From contig NZ_LR699555.1 of NCBI RefSeq assembly GCF_902459535.1, positions 140,568 to 204,567 of the forward strand: a DNA stretch of 64,000 nucleotides. Reading direction: 5' to 3'. Source of the DNA: Paraburkholderia dioscoreae. GTDB taxonomy: Bacteria; Pseudomonadota; Gammaproteobacteria; Burkholderiales; Burkholderiaceae. Both the position numbers and the translations under genes were made by a program. Numbering within the stretch: position 1 is the stretch's first letter; each line of letters begins with the position of its first letter. This document shows, in pieces, positions 1-7,376 of this stretch. The notes below the pieces were generated by a model. The model searched no databases. It was not told the origin of the DNA and worked only from the letters and a program-made list of their open reading frames with translations.

Positions 1-1088
1 TCAGCCTGCAACTGCCGGAATCGTTGGATCGAACCGGTCGATGTCTGGAACATTTCCTCCATTCTCCAGATCACGCTCTTTAAGGGGTCTCCCCCCCCTG
101 CCCGCTCGAACCTTGGTTTGGATGCAGCCCCGGCCGGGCGCGCGGCCGGCTGTTCTTCCACGGCCTGCTGCACAGCCTGCACGACTGTTGCCGCCGCGAC
201 CGGTTCGGGCACCTTGCTCCCACTCTCATCGTTCGACGCCGCGGATTGATGTTCCCGCTCGGCGCTGTCGTCGGTCTCGCGTTCTGCTGTCGTTCCTGAC
301 GTTGACGATGCCACAGGCGCACTGGCTGACGGCGATAGGATGACGTTGGCGCGCGCTCCTTGCCCTGCCTCCTTGATCAGCACGAGCCGCGCATCTAGCG
401 CCACGCGTCCGATTTTTTCGCCGGCCTTCATCCGGTCGGCCAGCTCGCCAGCGACCTCGGCGCTTTGCTCTTCGATGTCGTCCATCTTGTTTGCCGCTTC
501 TATGTCGTCGAACAGGCCGGCGTCAAAGAGTCCTCGGGTAATCGGACCATACTTGCGAAAGCGCAGATGCTTTGAGATCCACGACTCGCTGCGTTGTTTG
601 CCGTTCGGGCTCGTCCAGAGCTTCGCCGCTTCGTCGCGGCCAAATCGTTCGATATCGCCAGCTAGGCCCAAGGCCGTTTCCTTCGCGGAGAGAGGTTTCC
701 GGTCGAAGTTTTCCGATACCTGATAGAGGCGAATGACATAGTCGGGCGTCTGTGCTGGAAAGACCTTGGCCGGGATGGAGGGCCATCCATTAAGAGTGCT
801 CCCCCGGACACGACGCTCACCGGCAATCAGCTCATAGCCACCTCCTTCGATGGCACGGACGAGAATCGCCGTGTGGACATGGCCGACTACGGTCAAGCGG
901 TCGGCGAACACTGCAATGTCAGCGAAGTCGAGCCGGTCCTGCGGCTTGATCCTGATGTCGACGATCAGGATCACGGTCGTAATGGCGCCGGTCGCCTCTT
1001 CAATGGCTGCAGCCGTAGCGGGACCAGCTGTCATTTTGGCCAACTCGCTTAGCTTGCTGATCTGCAGTCCACGTGGTTTCGTCACCAT
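1..1088 (-). CDS. parB: ParB-family partition protein (3' end outside window)
   Basis: The reading frame is open from an ATG at 1088 to the left edge, so the C-terminus is missing. The ParB/Spo0J core is recognisable: a YELIAGERR-type motif around residues 95-105, followed by a helix-turn-helix region (about residues 140-190) and a low-complexity Ala/Ser/Glu-rich linker. An AAGGA ribosome site sits upstream of the ATG. The gene starts 10 bp after the stop of the minus-strand parA, so the two form an operon. ParB proteins bind parS centromere sites and, with ParA, segregate low-copy replicons. The N-terminal section (residues 1-90) is less conserved than in chromosomal ParB, which fits a plasmid or chromid type. 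Confidence 0.85.
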   Translation of the reverse strand, partial: MVTKPRGLQISKLSELAKMTAGPATAAAIEEATGAITTVILIVDIRIKPQDRLDFADIAVFADRLTVVGHVHTAILVRAIEGGGYELIAGERRVRGSTLNGWPSIPAKVFPAQTPDYVIRLYQVSENFDRKPLSAKETALGLAGDIERFGRDEAAKLWTSPNGKQRSESWISKHLRFRKYGPITRGLFDAGLFDDIEAANKMDDIEEQSAEVAGELADRMKAGEKIGRVALDARLVLIKEAGQGARANVILSPSASAPVASSTSGTTAERETDDSAEREHQSAASNDESGSKVPEPVAAATVVQAVQQAVEEQPAARPAGAASKPRFERAGGGDPLKSVIWRMEEMFQTSTGSIQRFRQLQA

Positions 1089-1098
1089 GGTTGTTCCT

Positions 1099-1884
1099 TT
1101 ACAGTCCAATTCGTTTAAAGACAGCTTCACAGACCGCGCGCATTTCAGCTGCTGCCCGGCGATCACTATCGCCTCGTGGGTTCTTCCATACCGGTTGCAG
1201 CTTCGCCAGCTTGGTTGCCGATCGCTCCGTCAACTCAACACCGAGGACAACATCGCCGAGCTGGTCGCGGAGAACTTTCAGATTCTCGACATCGTAGTTA
1301 CGCCGCTTGTTGACCTTGTTCGGCAGCACACCGAGCACCTGGAGCGCCGGATTCCAGCGTTGCCTTGTTACGTTGATGTTGTGAAACAGAGTCGTCAGGC
1401 CGTCCGTCGCGTCTTCATCGATATCGCATGGCATGACAACGTAATCGGCGCAGACCAGTCCCGCAAAGATCAGGTTGCTCATGGTGGGAGGCGTATCGAT
1501 AAAGCAGAAATCGAACGTGTCGTTGAGTTCTCTAAGTACGGTCGGGGCATCCTTGGGTATCTGTTCGACCGGTAGCGTGATGGCGTCTCCCAGCTCCGGG
1601 GTGCCAGCGAGCAGCGAAACGCCGGGACAGATTTGCATCGGTCGGAGACCAACTGCCGTCTGAAACAGCAGGTGCGCGCCGGATGCAGGGTCTATGTCCG
1701 GAAGTTCGTCACCCGCCGAGCAGCGCATTGCAACGTGGAGCATGGTCTTCGTGAGATTTGCCTGAGGGTCCAGATCAACAACCAGCGCCCGCAATCCATT
1801 CTCGATCGCATGAAAAGCGAGGTGCCGCGTCAAGGTCGTTTTGCCAATCCCGCCCTTCTGGTTTGCCACCGCAACTACTTTCAT
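1099..1884 (-). CDS. parA: ParA-family partition ATPase, short type
   Basis: The 261-aa product begins with a deviant Walker A box QKGGIGKTT (residues 9-17), followed by DLDPQAN (about 38-44) and the FIDTPP switch motif. It lacks the N-terminal winged-helix extension of long plasmid ParAs, so it is a Soj/type Ib-like ATPase. Such proteins form dynamic ATP-bound filaments or gradients on the nucleoid and pull ParB-parS complexes. The ATG is preceded by GAGGAG at good spacing. The gene sits between a small upstream gene (1901-2302) and parB, all on one strand and closely spaced. It is a second ParA besides the one at 5953-7158. Confidence 0.9.
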   Translation of the reverse strand: MKVVAVANQKGGIGKTTLTRHLAFHAIENGLRALVVDLDPQANLTKTMLHVAMRCSAGDELPDIDPASGAHLLFQTAVGLRPMQICPGVSLLAGTPELGDAITLPVEQIPKDAPTVLRELNDTFDFCFIDTPPTMSNLIFAGLVCADYVVMPCDIDEDATDGLTTLFHNINVTRQRWNPALQVLGVLPNKVNKRRNYDVENLKVLRDQLGDVVLGVELTERSATKLAKLQPVWKNPRGDSDRRAAAEMRAVCEAVFKRIGL

Positions 1885-1900
1885 TTATGTGCTCCTCGTC

Positions 1901-2302
1901 TCAGGCGGACACGGCAAGGTCGATCGGTTCAAAGACCCGTCCGAGCGTGTTGAAAACCGAGAGCCAGTTCGCTGCGTAGAGGTTCACCCGAGCCGAATCG
2001 GCATCCGAATGCTGGCTTGCGATACTGTAGTGGCAGCCTTCCAGAAAACGCGTCACGCGAGCTACATGCTCTGTAGGATCGACTTCGAAGCAGATCCATG
2101 ACGCAGGTAGCTTGCACCCGCGGGCGGGTTGGTCATGAGCGATCTCAACCGACAGGCGTCCGTCGTTGATCTCGTCCACCGTGCAGTGGACTGCGATGTC
2201 CCCAGCGACACGAGCCGGCGCGAAATGTGTGCGGCTTTCGCAAAGGTTGGGGATCAGTTCGATGAGTGTCCGATAGATACGCGACTGCACGGTGTTGGTC
2301 AT
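1901..2302 (-). CDS. hypothetical protein, first gene of the parAB operon
   Basis: This 133-aa soluble protein has no signal peptide or membrane segment. I do not recognise a catalytic motif. The ATG has a CGGAG ribosome site, and the gene ends 16 bp before parA, so it is probably co-transcribed with the partition genes. A perfect inverted repeat lies about 75-100 bp upstream (2378-2400) and is a likely control site. A partition accessory or regulatory role is possible but rests only on position. Confidence 0.65.
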   Translation of the reverse strand: MTNTVQSRIYRTLIELIPNLCESRTHFAPARVAGDIAVHCTVDEINDGRLSVEIAHDQPARGCKLPASWICFEVDPTEHVARVTRFLEGCHYSIASQHSDADSARVNLYAANWLSVFNTLGRVFEPIDLAVSA

Positions 2303-2377
2303 GGAAGGCTCCGTTTTCTGTGGTCTAACTACGCTTTTGTTCGTGGCTCATGAGCCAGTGAACATACATTAAATATA

Positions 2378-2400
2378 ATTAACTTTAGCGTCAAGTTAAT
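2378..2400. promoter_or_regulatory. 8-bp inverted repeat, candidate par operator
   Basis: ATTAACTT and AAGTTAAT are exact reverse complements separated by 7 bp, in an AT-rich stretch upstream of the minus-strand gene at 1901-2302. The same half-site, AAGTTAACTT, recurs at 7246-7255 upstream of the second parA. Autoregulatory operators are usual at partition loci; which protein binds here is unknown. Confidence 0.45.
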
Positions 2401-2659
2401 TAGCGAGTCGGAGGAGAGAAAGGAACCGCGGTCGCAAGTGTGTTCCGTTAGAATCGTGGCTGAACCGAAGGTACTAGCGAAGACGTGCAGCGTGATGGTC
2501 GAAGCATGTGTAGCGCACCACCGGCACCTATCAGGACAGGTCCCCGTCAGAGCCGCGCGTTGAGACGTCGATGTCATTGGATAACGACTCGTGTAGAGCG
2601 CGATTGCTGCGGGCGGCTTTCTCGAACAGTTGAGTACAGTCACTACAGGGAGTGAGTAA

Positions 2660-2677
2660 AATTTCGCATGCGAAATT
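2660..2677. promoter_or_regulatory. candidate parS centromere site 1
   Basis: AATTTCGCATGCGAAATT is a perfect 18-bp palindrome. Its 14-bp core TTTCGCATGCGAAA recurs exactly at 7361-7374, so the two copies bracket the rep module and lie beside two parAB loci. Size, symmetry and location fit a parS element bound by one of the ParB proteins. An operator for the overlapping HTH gene is the alternative. Confidence 0.5.
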
Positions 2678-2880
2678 GTGAAGCTGATGGCGCTATTACG
2701 GTGGCGCAAGTGAGCATCGTGTCGCTGCTCGACTCGGGCTGTTCGCGATCTGAGATTGCTGAACGCTTGAACACGTCGGCCGCAGTCGTAGGCCGGCAGA
2801 TTTCCCGGATCAGACAGAAAGTCCGCTCAGGCGCGTATGATCCGCCACCCCTACCTATTGAACTCGCAACGACAAGCTGA
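2668..2880 (+). CDS. small helix-turn-helix protein
   Basis: The 70-aa product contains a sigma-region-4/LuxR-like helix-turn-helix: a segment SRSEIAERLNTSAAVVGRQI (residues 27-46) in which GC-S-EIA-RLN-S-VV is the recognisable pattern. The nominal ATG lies inside the 2660-2677 palindrome, so either the palindrome is also its operator or the true start is an internal GTG near 2701. It is followed 6 bp later by another small gene on the same strand. It may regulate the replication or partition genes; this is inferred from position only. Confidence 0.5.
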   Translation: MRNCEADGAITVAQVSIVSLLDSGCSRSEIAERLNTSAAVVGRQISRIRQKVRSGAYDPPPLPIELATTS

Positions 2881-2886
2881 GAAAAC

Positions 2887-3069
2887 ATGATCCGTTTTGT
2901 ACTTTGCCTGCTGGGGGCACTCTTCATTCAAGCCGCAGTGATGGGTCGTATGGCCAACAGCGGTGCCGACTTCTTCACGAGTTTCGGTGACGGCCTTCGT
3001 GCGTCGGTGGACTTCGACACCAACATCGTCAAGAATGCCGCCGGACTCATCCGGGCAAAGCTGAACTGA
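2887..3069 (+). CDS. small membrane-anchored or exported hypothetical protein
   Basis: The 60-aa product starts with a hydrophobic helix (residues 3-19), then a polar tail. It follows the small HTH gene by 6 bp and shares its strand. I recognise no family. Confidence 0.4.
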   Translation: MIRFVLCLLGALFIQAAVMGRMANSGADFFTSFGDGLRASVDFDTNIVKNAAGLIRAKLN

Positions 3070-3124
3070 CCTATCGTCTGATGGTTTGGCGTACCGGCCG
3101 ATCATATCGTAATAGGACGAAATG

Positions 3125-3140
3125 GCCTATTTGCCTATTT
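3125..3140. repeat. tandem 8-bp repeat upstream of the XRE gene
   Basis: GCCTATTT occurs twice without a gap, about 17 bp upstream of the XRE regulator start. Small Cro/CI-type regulators often bind such repeats in their own promoters, so this is a candidate autoregulatory operator. Confidence 0.35.
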
Positions 3141-3156
3141 TGGGGAGCATTCACCC

Positions 3157-3399
3157 ATGCCCCCAAATATCCACGACGACCGGTACAGAATCCTTCGCGA
3201 GCATTTGCTCGCGCTGCGGCTTAAGGCCGGACTCACGCAGGCCGAACTTGCACAAAAGCTTGGCGCTGATCAATCGCATTTATCAAAGATTGAGCGCGGC
3301 GAGCGTTATGTCGACACGCTCCTCTTTCTTGACTGGTGCCGCGCCTGCGGCAACGATCCACTCAAAGCGATGCGACGTCTGATCGACGGCGGTGCATGA
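3157..3399 (+). CDS. XRE-family (Cro/CI-type) transcriptional regulator
   Basis: The 80-aa product is almost entirely one HTH_XRE domain: LRLKAGLTQAELAQKLGADQ (about residues 20-39) followed by SHLSKIERGERYVDTLLFLD. It carries no extra effector domain. It ends 36 bp from the convergent rep gene. The tandem repeat at 3125-3140 is a plausible binding site. Control of plasmid replication or of the small genes at 2668-3069 is possible. Confidence 0.8.
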   Translation: MPPNIHDDRYRILREHLLALRLKAGLTQAELAQKLGADQSHLSKIERGERYVDTLLFLDWCRACGNDPLKAMRRLIDGGA

Positions 3400-3435
3400 C
3401 CGTCGAGTGCCTCTGGAGCCCACGGCGCAAATGCG

Positions 3436-4704
3436 TCAGCTTCGCGCCTGCATAAAGGAGTGTCGATCTCGGCGGGTGGTGGCGGCGCCTGCGGTCACTT
3501 TCCGCAGGAGCTGCTTGATCGAATCCAAGTGTCCAGAGCCGTTGCCGCGGGTGGGCGCATCGGCGGGCGCATCTTTGACCTCGAGAGATTTCGGTGCCGG
3601 CCGCAGCGCGATGGAGGAACCGCGAAGATTTTGGAACCGCCCTGCCCGTTCGTCCGTTTGGACCAACAACTTACCGTCCAGTAGCGCACGAACGAATTCC
3701 AGCGTCCAATTTGCCGGAGCCGTTCTAGGGTCACGCTCAGACGCGAGCAGAACCGTGGCACTCTCAGAATCGTTGCTCACCGTGATCCGGCGCGTGCAGT
3801 CGACGTTGTAGAACGACTCCCCTGCACAGCTCCTTACGATCTCCAACGCCTTCGCATGCTCGGCAGCATTGCGCATTTGGTCCGCGGCCGCGGCCTGTTG
3901 AACGCGCCTGCGGTGCGCGAAGTCGGTCGGCTTGGCGAGGAGGGCGCGGAGATAGTTGATCGGGGCGTAGGCTTTTCGGAGGGCTTCCCAGCTGACGGCG
4001 ACGACGTCGGACAGAAGCTTGCCGTTTTTCTTTGCTTCGAGCATCAGCTTGAAAACCAAAAATTCATGAAAGCCCAGCGAAGTGAGGCGTTGGAGATCCG
4101 CGGGGAGGGTGCCTGGTTGTCTCTTTTGAGAAGCAGGGAATAGATCCTTATATATAGCTCGGTCTGCCACAGTGGCAGACGGACTGGGCAGCGACTCTCC
4201 CTGGGCTTGCGTCGGTCCTTCGACCTTGGCATCTGTCGGCGCCGTTTGATTAACGGGTGCCTCCTGGGCGACGAGGCCAAGCAGCAGCGCCGCGCTTTCA
4301 GTGAGATGGAGATAGGCGCGGCCAAAGAGGCCAGCTTGACCGTATCGGCTTTGCGGGGGTCGCGTGATCAGGCCTGCAGCTTCGAGGTCGTCGAGGCTTC
4401 GATAGAAGGTCCGCATCGATTGCATGGCGCGGCCCGTAAGCAACTCACGGCGAGCGAATATCGCGGCGTAGGGACGTTTGGCGTCCACGGTGCGGGCGAG
4501 CGCGGCCAGCAGGGCGCGGCCGCGTGCGGTTGTGCCGTTTAGCTGTCCGGCACGGTGGACGGCCCGGAAGATAACCCAGGGCAGGTTGGTTGTGTCGCAG
4601 GTGAATTCGGCGCGCGCTTGTGCATCGCCTTCTGCGGTTTGTGTTTCTGCTGCGCAAGGATGAGCTTCACCCTCGCCAGCAACTGAGCGTTGCGCGATAG
4701 ACAT
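3436..4704 (-). CDS. putative plasmid replication initiator (RepC position)
   Basis: The 422-aa product has a winged-helix-like N-terminal half: residues about 45-150 contain FRAVHRAGQLNGTTARGR and a predicted recognition helix ending in LDDLEAAGLI. The Ala/Arg-rich middle and C-terminal region show no known enzyme motif. The gene is third in a parA-parB-rep order on the minus strand, the layout of repABC replicons, and is separated from repB by a leader that encodes a probable antisense RNA. A replication initiator role is inferred from this architecture and the DNA-binding fold; direct homology to RepC is not claimed. The ATG lacks a strong ribosome site, as expected if translation depends on leader structure. 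Confidence 0.6.
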   Translation of the reverse strand: MSIAQRSVAGEGEAHPCAAETQTAEGDAQARAEFTCDTTNLPWVIFRAVHRAGQLNGTTARGRALLAALARTVDAKRPYAAIFARRELLTGRAMQSMRTFYRSLDDLEAAGLITRPPQSRYGQAGLFGRAYLHLTESAALLLGLVAQEAPVNQTAPTDAKVEGPTQAQGESLPSPSATVADRAIYKDLFPASQKRQPGTLPADLQRLTSLGFHEFLVFKLMLEAKKNGKLLSDVVAVSWEALRKAYAPINYLRALLAKPTDFAHRRRVQQAAAADQMRNAAEHAKALEIVRSCAGESFYNVDCTRRITVSNDSESATVLLASERDPRTAPANWTLEFVRALLDGKLLVQTDERAGRFQNLRGSSIALRPAPKSLEVKDAPADAPTRGNGSGHLDSIKQLLRKVTAGAATTRRDRHSFMQARS

Positions 4705-4741
4705 GTCTAGCGTCCACTTTCAAAAAATGGAAGACACATGC

Positions 4742-4769
4742 TTGACTGCCGATCGCTTTCCGCTACACT
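4742..4769 (+). promoter_or_regulatory. sigma70-type promoter of the antisense RNA
   Basis: TTGACT at 4742-4747 and TACACT at 4764-4769 are separated by 16 bp. This is one of the best sigma70 matches in the window and points away from rep. Transcription would start near 4776 and reach the terminator at 4846-4882. Confidence 0.6.
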
Positions 4770-4775
4770 CCGAAG

Positions 4776-4884
4776 TGTCAGTCCTCGCCCGATTAGCCGT
4801 CGGGGGAGTGCAGCAGGAGGGGCGAGCGACAGCAAGCCCAATATTCAAAAGCCTTCGGAATTAGCCGTTCCGAAGGCTTTTGTC
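4776..4884 (+). ncRNA. candidate counter-transcribed RNA controlling rep
   Basis: A roughly 105-nt transcript is bounded by the promoter at 4742-4769 and a strong intrinsic terminator. It contains two hairpins (4784-4808 and 4846-4882) with the same seven-base loop TTAGCCG. It is encoded opposite the untranslated leader between the repB-like and rep genes. That is where repABC replicons encode their antisense RNA, which binds the rep leader and lowers initiator synthesis. No ORF of useful length lies inside it. Confidence 0.6.
4846..4882 (+). terminator. 15-bp perfect stem terminator
   Basis: A perfect 15-bp stem (CAAAAGCCTTCGGAA paired with its complement) encloses the loop TTAGCCG. The arm ends in TTTTG followed by TCTTTCT, so it works as a rho-independent terminator for the plus strand. 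The A-run on the other side could make it act on the minus strand too, attenuating repAB readthrough into rep. Confidence 0.8.
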
Positions 4885-4971
4885 TTTCTAGCTTTAGAGC
4901 GTCATTGACCGCATCCAAGCCCCTTTCTTTTCCAGTAAGTCACTGATTTATAACGATGTACGACTCGTACA

Positions 4972-5946
4972 TCACTCCTTGCTCGTAATCTGGCCAGCGA
5001 TAAACTCACGAATCCGCTGCGCCCAATCGCTGGCAGACTCTGCGTCCGCGCCCTTGAATTGAACTCCTACGACGCCCTTGCGAACCGAAATCTCGCAGAC
5101 GTGCCGCTTACCGCTTTTGACGAACAATTTTTCTGTCGCTGCAGCAGTCGGGCGCTTTGCCCGAGCCATGCTCACTGCTTGCTCTTGCGTCATGGCGTCA
5201 TCGTTGACGAGCTTTTCGATCGCCGCAATGACTGCCTCAGCGCGTCCCGACTCCGCTATCTGCGAGAGGGCCTGCGCCGCGGTACTACCTAGGCGCTCAG
5301 GCCGCCGAAAGAGGATCTCCTTTGCTTTCTCCGGCAATGCGTCGTAACGCATGATCCGGGTTACATGAACGCGGCTAATGCCAGCAATCTCTGCCAATGC
5401 CGCATGGTCCAGTCCCGTTTCGGTCTGCAGCTGAAGAAAATTCCAATACTTCTCGAAGTCCGAAAGTGAGGGCGCCAACAGGTTGCTGAAAAACGCAAAC
5501 TTGCTGACATCCTCATCGGCAATGTCTTGGGTGACGGCGCGGATGCGTTGCCGGCCCAGCTCGCGATAAATGGCGGTGCGATTGTGGCCAGCGACCAATT
5601 CACGTCGACCGTTAGGCCGCCGACGGAGCACCACCGGTGTAATCAGCGGGTTGCGTTCAAGGTTGGATCTGAGTTCAGCGTATTCTTCCGGACTCAGCTT
5701 TCTGCGCCGGCCTTCTACCTCGTCGATCTCGTCGAGGTCGACTTCTTCCTCGGCGGTGCGCTCGGCAAGTGCGCGCTTCAAACGCTCGATCTCGTCATGT
5801 TGTTGCTCGGCGGTTGCCTGCAAGTGCATGAGCTGCCCCGGAGCCGTTCGGGGGGAGCCGACCGGACGACTTCCGGCGGCGGCCACCTCTTCGCTGGTGA
5901 GCTTGATGCCTGCCGCCTTTGATGCGAAATTCTTCATCGTTGCCAT
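4972..5946 (-). CDS. parB: ParB/RepB-like plasmid partition protein
   Basis: The 324-aa product has the ParB/sulfiredoxin-like core with VAGHNRTAIYR (about residues 118-128) in place of the usual GERR box, then an HTH (about 178-200, LDHAALAEIAG and SRVHVTRIM). An acidic coiled segment (residues 40-75) precedes the core. The start is ATG at 5946 with AAGGA upstream, 6 bp after the stop of the upstream parA, so the pair is translationally coupled. It is second in the repABC-like cassette. It should bind a centromere site, with the palindromes at 2660 and 7361 as candidates. Confidence 0.88.
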   Translation of the reverse strand: MATMKNFASKAAGIKLTSEEVAAAGSRPVGSPRTAPGQLMHLQATAEQQHDEIERLKRALAERTAEEEVDLDEIDEVEGRRRKLSPEEYAELRSNLERNPLITPVVLRRRPNGRRELVAGHNRTAIYRELGRQRIRAVTQDIADEDVSKFAFFSNLLAPSLSDFEKYWNFLQLQTETGLDHAALAEIAGISRVHVTRIMRYDALPEKAKEILFRRPERLGSTAAQALSQIAESGRAEAVIAAIEKLVNDDAMTQEQAVSMARAKRPTAAATEKLFVKSGKRHVCEISVRKGVVGVQFKGADAESASDWAQRIREFIAGQITSKE

Positions 5947-5952
5947 GGTCGT

Positions 5953-7158
5953 CTATCCTTTTTGCCAGAGACTCGAGATCTTGTCGTCCACCCGGTCGAC
6001 GAACTGGTCGCACGGGGTCCGAATTCGCCGGAGAGTCTCTGCGCCACCCTCATACACCGTCAGGTCATAGACGGTCGCGAACCGCATATTGGTGTTTCGC
6101 GCAACGTCGGTTTCGGGTATCTCGACAGGTATCACCCGCGAGCCATAGAGCTGCGAAATCCAGGACTGAACGGCTTTCGCAGCGGGCTTTGGCGTCATCC
6201 GGGTCACCAAGATGTCGATGAAATCGAATTCCTTCCTCGACTCATCACCTCTGGCGGCCATGCCGGTCACCAAGTCCGAGAAGAGATGCCAAAACTGCAC
6301 CATCGACGCGAAAGCCAGTACGTCCGGAACGACGGGCACAATCACACCGTCAGCCGCGAAAATGGCATTGATCGTCAGGTAGCTAAGGGTGGGGGCTGTA
6401 TCTAGGATGATGTAGTCGTATTCATCTCGCAGAGCTTCGAGCCCCTTATGCAGTACGTTCTCAAAGCGCTCGCCACGGGCGCCTGCGGACGCCCGAGCGG
6501 GCAGCATGAACTCCGCGTTGAATAATTCCGTCGACGAAGGAATCAGATCGAGGTTGGGCCAGTAAGTAGACTGAGGAAGCGCCGACATGTCGAACGGCTC
6601 TCCCTTCAGGAACGCTTCCACTAGGGGCATGATCGTCTGCGACGAATCAACCTCGGCATGCGGATTTATCCCATAAAGCGTCGTGGCGCTTCCTTGCGGG
6701 TCGAGGTCGATATGGCAGACTCGTCGACCTCGCCGCAACGCGAGCCCCTGTGCCAAGATGGTCGACATCGTGGTTTTCGTGACGCCGCCCTTGAAGTTGG
6801 CCACAGCAATGACTTTGCCTGGACCGCTACGCGGCGCGGGGTTCAGTTCGGCTTTAACCCACTGGACCGCCTCCTCCACGGTAAACTGTCGCGGAGCGCC
6901 TCGGCGGGACTGCGTGCCTTGTGGCAGCTCCCCTTTCTTAAGGGCATATGCCATGCGTTGGGTGTCTATGCCACACATCTCCTGCACCCGCGCCGAACTG
7001 ATTAACGGCGGGACTTTCCGCGGGAACGGTTCAAGCAGCTCGTCGCGAATCTTTTGAAGCATGAAGTCAGATAGGCCGGCGAGCTTGATGAGGTCTTCGG
7101 GCGTCGTCTTTCCGGGATTCGCGAGGTCGAGATCCATAGCGTTCTTAGGGCGTTCCAT
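5953..7158 (-). CDS. parA: ParA/RepA-like partition ATPase with N-terminal winged helix
   Basis: The 401-aa product is a long type Ia ParA. Residues about 50-105 form a MerR/winged-helix-like DNA-binding segment, and the deviant Walker A box FKGGVTKTT lies at about 122-130. HIDLDPQG and ILDTAPTLSYL complete the ATPase core. Long ParAs both drive segregation and repress their own promoter through the N-terminal domain. Inverted repeats at 7172-7209 and 7246-7255 upstream are likely operators. It heads the operon parA-parB-(antisense leader)-rep. Confidence 0.9.
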   Translation of the reverse strand: MERPKNAMDLDLANPGKTTPEDLIKLAGLSDFMLQKIRDELLEPFPRKVPPLISSARVQEMCGIDTQRMAYALKKGELPQGTQSRRGAPRQFTVEEAVQWVKAELNPAPRSGPGKVIAVANFKGGVTKTTMSTILAQGLALRRGRRVCHIDLDPQGSATTLYGINPHAEVDSSQTIMPLVEAFLKGEPFDMSALPQSTYWPNLDLIPSSTELFNAEFMLPARASAGARGERFENVLHKGLEALRDEYDYIILDTAPTLSYLTINAIFAADGVIVPVVPDVLAFASMVQFWHLFSDLVTGMAARGDESRKEFDFIDILVTRMTPKPAAKAVQSWISQLYGSRVIPVEIPETDVARNTNMRFATVYDLTVYEGGAETLRRIRTPCDQFVDRVDDKISSLWQKG

Positions 7159-7171
7159 TCCGGTGGTTGTG

Positions 7172-7209
7172 TTCTATCGTTTGGCCGAAAATATAGCCAG
7201 CCGATAGAA
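7172..7209. promoter_or_regulatory. inverted repeat upstream of repA-like parA
   Basis: TTCTATCG (7172-7179) and CGATAGAA (7202-7209) are exact inverted copies 22 bp apart, directly upstream of the long parA. A second small palindrome, AAGTTAACTT, follows at 7246-7255. These fit operators for autorepression by the winged-helix ParA. Confidence 0.45.
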
Positions 7210-7327
7210 TTTCCCCGAAGCGTAGCTGTCGCCTTGGGTAAACGCAAGTTAACTTTTACGGGGATGGACCGCCTGGGACCCCTTTAAATGCTGGGGTTGG
7301 CGAGTTTTCGTGAGAATTTACGTGAGG

Positions 7328-7363
7328 AAAAGCGCTGGTCCCCCGAGTTGGCACCGGCGCTTT
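7328..7363 (-). terminator. terminator after the integrase operon
   Basis: On the minus strand AAAGCGCCGGT pairs with ACCAGCGCTTT (one mismatch) around a loop of about 14 nt. It lies just downstream of the integrase stop at 7377. It overlaps the edge of the second TTTCGCATGCGAAA palindrome. Confidence 0.45.
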
Positions 7364-7374
7364 CGCATGCGAAA
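7361..7374. promoter_or_regulatory. candidate parS centromere site 2
   Basis: TTTCGCATGCGAAA is identical to the core of the palindrome at 2660-2677. It sits 3 bp beyond the integrase stop codon and about 200 bp upstream of the repA-like parA. Confidence 0.5.
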
Positions 7375-7376
7375 AA

